Positions 60,999-64,000 of a DNA stretch of 64,000 bases are shown piece by piece. Position numbers and translations under genes: made by a program. This DNA is from Novosphingobium sp. Its GTDB lineage: Bacteria; Pseudomonadota; Alphaproteobacteria; Sphingomonadales; Sphingomonadaceae. Position 1 is the first letter of the stretch. Every line of letters begins with the position of its first letter. A model generated the notes under the pieces. That model worked only from the letters and a program-made list of their open reading frames with translations. It searched no databases and was not told the DNA's origin. The stretch is taken from positions 2,108,001 through 2,172,000 of the forward strand of contig NZ_JBCNLP010000001.1 in assembly GCF_039595395.1 (NCBI RefSeq), written 5' to 3'.

Positions 60999-62510
60999 TC
61001 AGCGCGGCGCGGGCGTTTGCAGGCGCTGGCGGATCACATCCTCATGGCGGGGCAGCTTGGGTGTGGCGGCGGCGATCTCGCTGCGGATGCGGGCCAGATG
61101 CTGGTCATTGGCCGCGGCCGAAAAGCTGTCCATCAGCGGGTTGTAGTCTTGTGGCACAAGGCCTTGCCCCATCATCACCGCGAACCAGCTTGCCTCGCGG
61201 AAGAGTTCATCGGTGCCCAGCACGATGCGGCCGGTGCGGGTGAATTGCTCTTCCTTGTAGGTCAGGCTGTCGGGCAGGCTCATGGCCTGGCACTGGCGCC
61301 ACAGGGGTTCGTTGCGGCCCTGTGTGCGGTGGTAATGCAGGATCAGGAAATCGCGGACGGTCTCCACATCCTCGCCATAGACGCGGTTGAATTGCTCGGC
61401 CACCAGCGGGTCGCAGCCACGCGTGGGGAAGAGCGAAAGCAGCTTGGCGATGGCGCTCTGGATCAGATGGATGCTGGTCGATTCCAGCGGTTCGAGGAAG
61501 CCGCTGGCCAGCCCCATGGCGATGACATTGCGGTTCCACACCTTGCGCCGCCGCCCGGTGGTGAAGCGGATCGGGCGTGGATCGGCCAGCGCCTTGCCAT
61601 CGAGACGGGAGAGCAGCTTTTCCGCCGCCTCATCGTCGCTGATATGCTGGCTGGAATAGACATAGCCATTGCCGATGCGATGCTGCAGCGGAATGCACCA
61701 CTGCCAGCCCGCCTCCCGCGCGGTGGCGCGGGTGAAAGGCGTGGGCGGCCCGGCGCTTTCGCAAGGGACGGCCAGAGCACGATCGCAGGGCAGCCAATGC
61801 GTCCAGTCCTCATAGCCGGTCTTGAGCGTCTGCTCGATCAGCAGGCCCCGGAAACCAGAGCAATCGATGAACAGATCGCCCTCGATCACCTCGCCGCGCT
61901 GGGTGGTGAGGCGCGTGACAAAGCCGGTTTCGCCGTTCTGTTCGACGCGTTCGACCTTACCCTCGATGCGCCTGACGCCCTTGGCCTCGCATTGGCGGCG
62001 CAGGAAGGCGGCATAGGAGGCGGCGTCGAAATGATAGGCAAAGCCCAAAGTGGAGAGCAGGGAACGCGGATCGTTCGAAGGATGGGCAAACCGCCCGGCG
62101 CGCGCCAGTTGCGTGGTCAGGGAGTAAGCCTCGGCGCCGTGTGTGTCGCCGGCCAGAAGCGCGCGGATCCAGCGATGGTAGAACATTGGCCCGTCGGAAG
62201 GCGCGCCATAGCGGCCGAAGGGATGGAAATAGGCGCTGCCCTCGCCATTCCAGCCGGTGAACTCGATGCCCAGCTTGTAGGTGGCATGGGTTTCGCGCAG
62301 CAGCGCGGCCTCATCGATGCCCGCCAACTGGTTGAACCAGTGGATGGTGGGGATGGTCGCTTCGCCCACGCCGACGATGCCGATCTCGTCGGATTCGATC
62401 AGCGTGATGTCGAAGAGTTTCGGGTTGTTGACCTTGGCCAGAGCGGCGGCGGCCATCCAGCCCGCGGTGCCTCCCCCCAGGATCACCACCTTGCCGATAC
62501 GCTGGTCCAT
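60999..62510 (-). CDS. Tryptophan-7-halogenase-like flavoprotein
   Basis: 503 residues from ATG 62510; an upstream ATG at 62543 lies within the hairpin and is less likely. FAD-binding GGGTAGWMAA at 12-21, the catalytic-type Lys79 (TYKLGIEF) at the same position as in PrnA/RebH, GWQWCIP at 268-274 matching the halogenase signature GWxWxIP, and FLEPLESTSIHL at 339-350 with the active-site Glu. Family members of this branch are common next to TonB receptors in sphingomonads and Caulobacter and are mostly untested. It is placed between a receptor and a secreted hydrolase, so modification of an aromatic or a surface compound is possible. Confidence 0.85.
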   Translation of the reverse strand: MDQRIGKVVILGGGTAGWMAAAALAKVNNPKLFDITLIESDEIGIVGVGEATIPTIHWFNQLAGIDEAALLRETHATYKLGIEFTGWNGEGSAYFHPFGRYGAPSDGPMFYHRWIRALLAGDTHGAEAYSLTTQLARAGRFAHPSNDPRSLLSTLGFAYHFDAASYAAFLRRQCEAKGVRRIEGKVERVEQNGETGFVTRLTTQRGEVIEGDLFIDCSGFRGLLIEQTLKTGYEDWTHWLPCDRALAVPCESAGPPTPFTRATAREAGWQWCIPLQHRIGNGYVYSSQHISDDEAAEKLLSRLDGKALADPRPIRFTTGRRRKVWNRNVIAMGLASGFLEPLESTSIHLIQSAIAKLLSLFPTRGCDPLVAEQFNRVYGEDVETVRDFLILHYHRTQGRNEPLWRQCQAMSLPDSLTYKEEQFTRTGRIVLGTDELFREASWFAVMMGQGLVPQDYNPLMDSFSAAANDQHLARIRSEIAAATPKLPRHEDVIRQRLQTPAPR

Positions 62511-62535
62511 CTCGCCACTTTCATCAGGAAGCAGA

Positions 62536-62564
62536 GGAGGCAATCCTCACCGAGGATTGCCTCC
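62536..62564. promoter_or_regulatory. Strong intercistronic hairpin between TonB receptor and halogenase
   Basis: A perfect 13-bp stem (GGAGGCAATCCTC / GAGGATTGCCTCC) with a 3-nt loop lies between the receptor stop (62585) and halogenase start (62510) on the minus strand. No T-tract follows. It may limit read-through or stabilise the receptor mRNA, like the hairpin at 31840-31868. Confidence 0.65.
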
Positions 62565-62584
62565 CATAAGTTAGCTCAGTCCGC

Positions 62585-64000
62585 TCAGAACTTGTACTGC
62601 AGCGAGACCATGCCGTTGGTGCCGACAATGCCACGGCCATAGAAATAGCCGTTGACCACCTGCTCGGACAGACCCTGACGCGGGTTGCCCTCGGTCAGGC
62701 CCTGCGTGTTGGTGACATTGTCCACGCTGGCATTGACCGTGATGCGGTCGGTGACGTTCAGCTCCGCACCCAGCGACAGCACACCATAGCTGGGCAGCGG
62801 CAGCGTACCGGTCTGATCGGCGAAGATCTTGCCGATGTACTTGTAGCGCAGATAGATGCTGCCCAGATGATGCGGCAGATCCACCGCCGGGGTGATGGTG
62901 TACATCACTTTGGGCGTGCGGCCCGGCGTCAGGCCATCGGCCTGCGGATAGGGCGCGCAGTTGGACAGAATGCCGTTGCTGATGCTGCCAAGGCAGGCGC
63001 CCGCGTATTTCGGGTCCTGGAAGGTGGCCTGGCCACGGATCGAGAAGGCGCGCAGCGGCTCATAGGTGGGGCGGTAGGACAGGTCGAGGTCAACACCATT
63101 GGTGGTGATGTTGGCAACGAAGCTTTCCGAGGTGCTGGTGCCCGCGTCAAGGATCAGGCCGTTGAAGCTCTGGTTCTTGAAGATGGTGCGGAAGGGCCGC
63201 ACCGACCCCACAAAGCCATGCCCGGCATAGGTGATGCCCGCTTCCCACAAAGTGATCGCGGTGGCGCCGTTCGAGTTGTTGCCATTGGTCTGATAGGAAT
63301 GGGCATAGCGCCCATAGACCGACAGATGGGAGTTGTGGGTGTAGTTGATGCCCGCCGTCCAGTTGAGCGGGTTTTCGGCATAGCCCGAGTTGACCGAATA
63401 GGTGCCGTTGAAGGCATTCGGGTTCACCTGCAGCAGGCCGGTGGTGCCGGGCGCGATCAGCGACGGCGAGCTGTTGCCGCTGTAGCTGGTCTGCTTTTCA
63501 TGCTCATAGCGCAGGCCCACGTCGAAGTGGAACTTCTCATGCCAGGTGAACTCGTCATTGGCATAGACCGACTGGCTGCTCTGGTCGAAATAGCTGACGC
63601 CGGCGCCCCAGTCGCCATAGCCGAGCAGACCGTTGTTGGTCAGCGTGCCGATCACGCCGCCCGCCGAGTTCAGCGCCACCACATCATAGATGTTCGAATT
63701 GTTCGACACATCGTTGAGCAGGTTGGACACCGCCGACTGGTCATTGTCCTGACGCTGGTGATAGATCATGCCGCCCACGGTCAGGCTGTTCTTCCAGCCG
63801 CTGCCGCTGGCATCCCACTTGGCGCCGAAATCGCTGCCGACATCATGGATGTTGATCGTCTGGCGGTTGAGCCAGGTCTGCTGCAGCAGCCCATTGCCGT
63901 TCAGCGCATTGAGCGCGGCGGTGTTGTTGCCCGCGATCACCTGACCGGTGGTCAGATTGCGGATGCCATATTGCGCCGTGCCGGGGAAGGCCAGGGCCGC
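62585..64000 (-). CDS. TonB-dependent receptor, C-terminal part (5' end outside window)
   Basis: 472 residues of the barrel are visible; the plug domain lies beyond the right edge. Features are alternating aromatic strands such as YSVNSGYAENPLNW and HLSVYGRYAHSYQ, a long periplasmic-turn/loop pattern, and the C-terminal strand GMVSLQYKF ending in Phe, as required for BAM-dependent insertion. It precedes the halogenase-like and glycosidase genes in the same direction, giving a receptor-flavoenzyme-hydrolase unit. The substrate is unknown. Confidence 0.88.
   Translation of the reverse strand, partial: AALAFPGTAQYGIRNLTTGQVIAGNNTAALNALNGNGLLQQTWLNRQTINIHDVGSDFGAKWDASGSGWKNSLTVGGMIYHQRQDNDQSAVSNLLNDVSNNSNIYDVVALNSAGGVIGTLTNNGLLGYGDWGAGVSYFDQSSQSVYANDEFTWHEKFHFDVGLRYEHEKQTSYSGNSSPSLIAPGTTGLLQVNPNAFNGTYSVNSGYAENPLNWTAGINYTHNSHLSVYGRYAHSYQTNGNNSNGATAITLWEAGITYAGHGFVGSVRPFRTIFKNQSFNGLILDAGTSTSESFVANITTNGVDLDLSYRPTYEPLRAFSIRGQATFQDPKYAGACLGSISNGILSNCAPYPQADGLTPGRTPKVMYTITPAVDLPHHLGSIYLRYKYIGKIFADQTGTLPLPSYGVLSLGAELNVTDRITVNASVDNVTNTQGLTEGNPRQGLSEQVVNGYFYGRGIVGTNGMVSLQYKF

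Noticed and set aside
1..64000. Integrative element, phage or plasmid segment
   Set aside because: No integrase, transposase, tRNA boundary or clear change in base composition was seen; the modules all look like ordinary chromosomal metabolism genes.

Overview
The window looks like chromosomal DNA of a free-living alphaproteobacterium of the order Sphingomonadales, possibly Novosphingobium or a near relative. This rests on uniformly high GC, four TonB-dependent receptors plus one receptor remnant, spinster-type and SLC45-type MFS carriers, a receptor/flavin-halogenase pair, and a Weimberg D-xylose cluster whose proteins closely resemble Caulobacter XylX, XylB and XylC. The genus is inferred. 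I saw no rRNA, tRNA, CRISPR array, phage, plasmid or transposase gene.

Layout. 1-8.9 kb: partial RsbQ-like hydrolase, ROK regulator, a fused remnant of a Tat-signal gene and a TonB receptor, then a tightly overlapping sugar block (MFS carrier, GH43, GH2 beta-galactosidase, ROK sugar kinase). 8.9-12.2 kb: Rieske protein and a phenylalanine/tyrosine degradation operon (phhA, hpd, phhB) with a divergent Lrp regulator; hpd carries two frameshifts. 12.2-17.6 kb: Weimberg D-xylose operon xylX-xylB-xylC-transporter with a palindromic operator, and a convergent LacI regulator. 17.7-25.8 kb: double aspartyl-protease/TPR protein, diguanylate cyclase, orphan AbiEi-like regulator, spinster MFS/TetR pair, TonB receptor. 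26-39.5 kb: maltodextrin locus (GH97, two GH13 enzymes, MalA-like receptor, LacI regulator, SLC45-type carrier) with two copies of a GTATACGTATAC-type operator, then a convergent GH3 enzyme. 39.6-46.5 kb: SRAP-fold protein lacking its catalytic residues, coupled to a pentapeptide-repeat protein; a class A acid phosphatase/TonB receptor operon; and a two-component system sharing a direct-repeat motif with that operon. 46.7-49.6 kb: CHAP amidase, ZIP metal transporter, fructose-1,6-bisphosphatase. 49.6-58.2 kb: fructose PTS (fruB-fruK-fruA) with an OprB porin, and a divergent LacI regulator coupled to a shikimate-dehydrogenase paralogue. 58.2-64 kb: Ser/Thr-rich protein, (alpha/alpha)6-type glycosidase candidate, tryptophan-halogenase-like protein and a truncated TonB receptor.

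How it works together. Most of the window is a set of carbohydrate modules that follow one pattern: outer-membrane uptake (TonB receptor or OprB porin), secreted hydrolases with signal peptides, an inner-membrane carrier (MFS or PTS), and a local LacI or ROK regulator with visible palindromic operators. Genes inside a module often overlap by 1-11 nt, which suggests translational coupling. Two receptor genes are separated from the next enzyme gene by a strong hairpin, which may lower enzyme expression relative to receptor. fbp and the fru operon link to central hexose metabolism.
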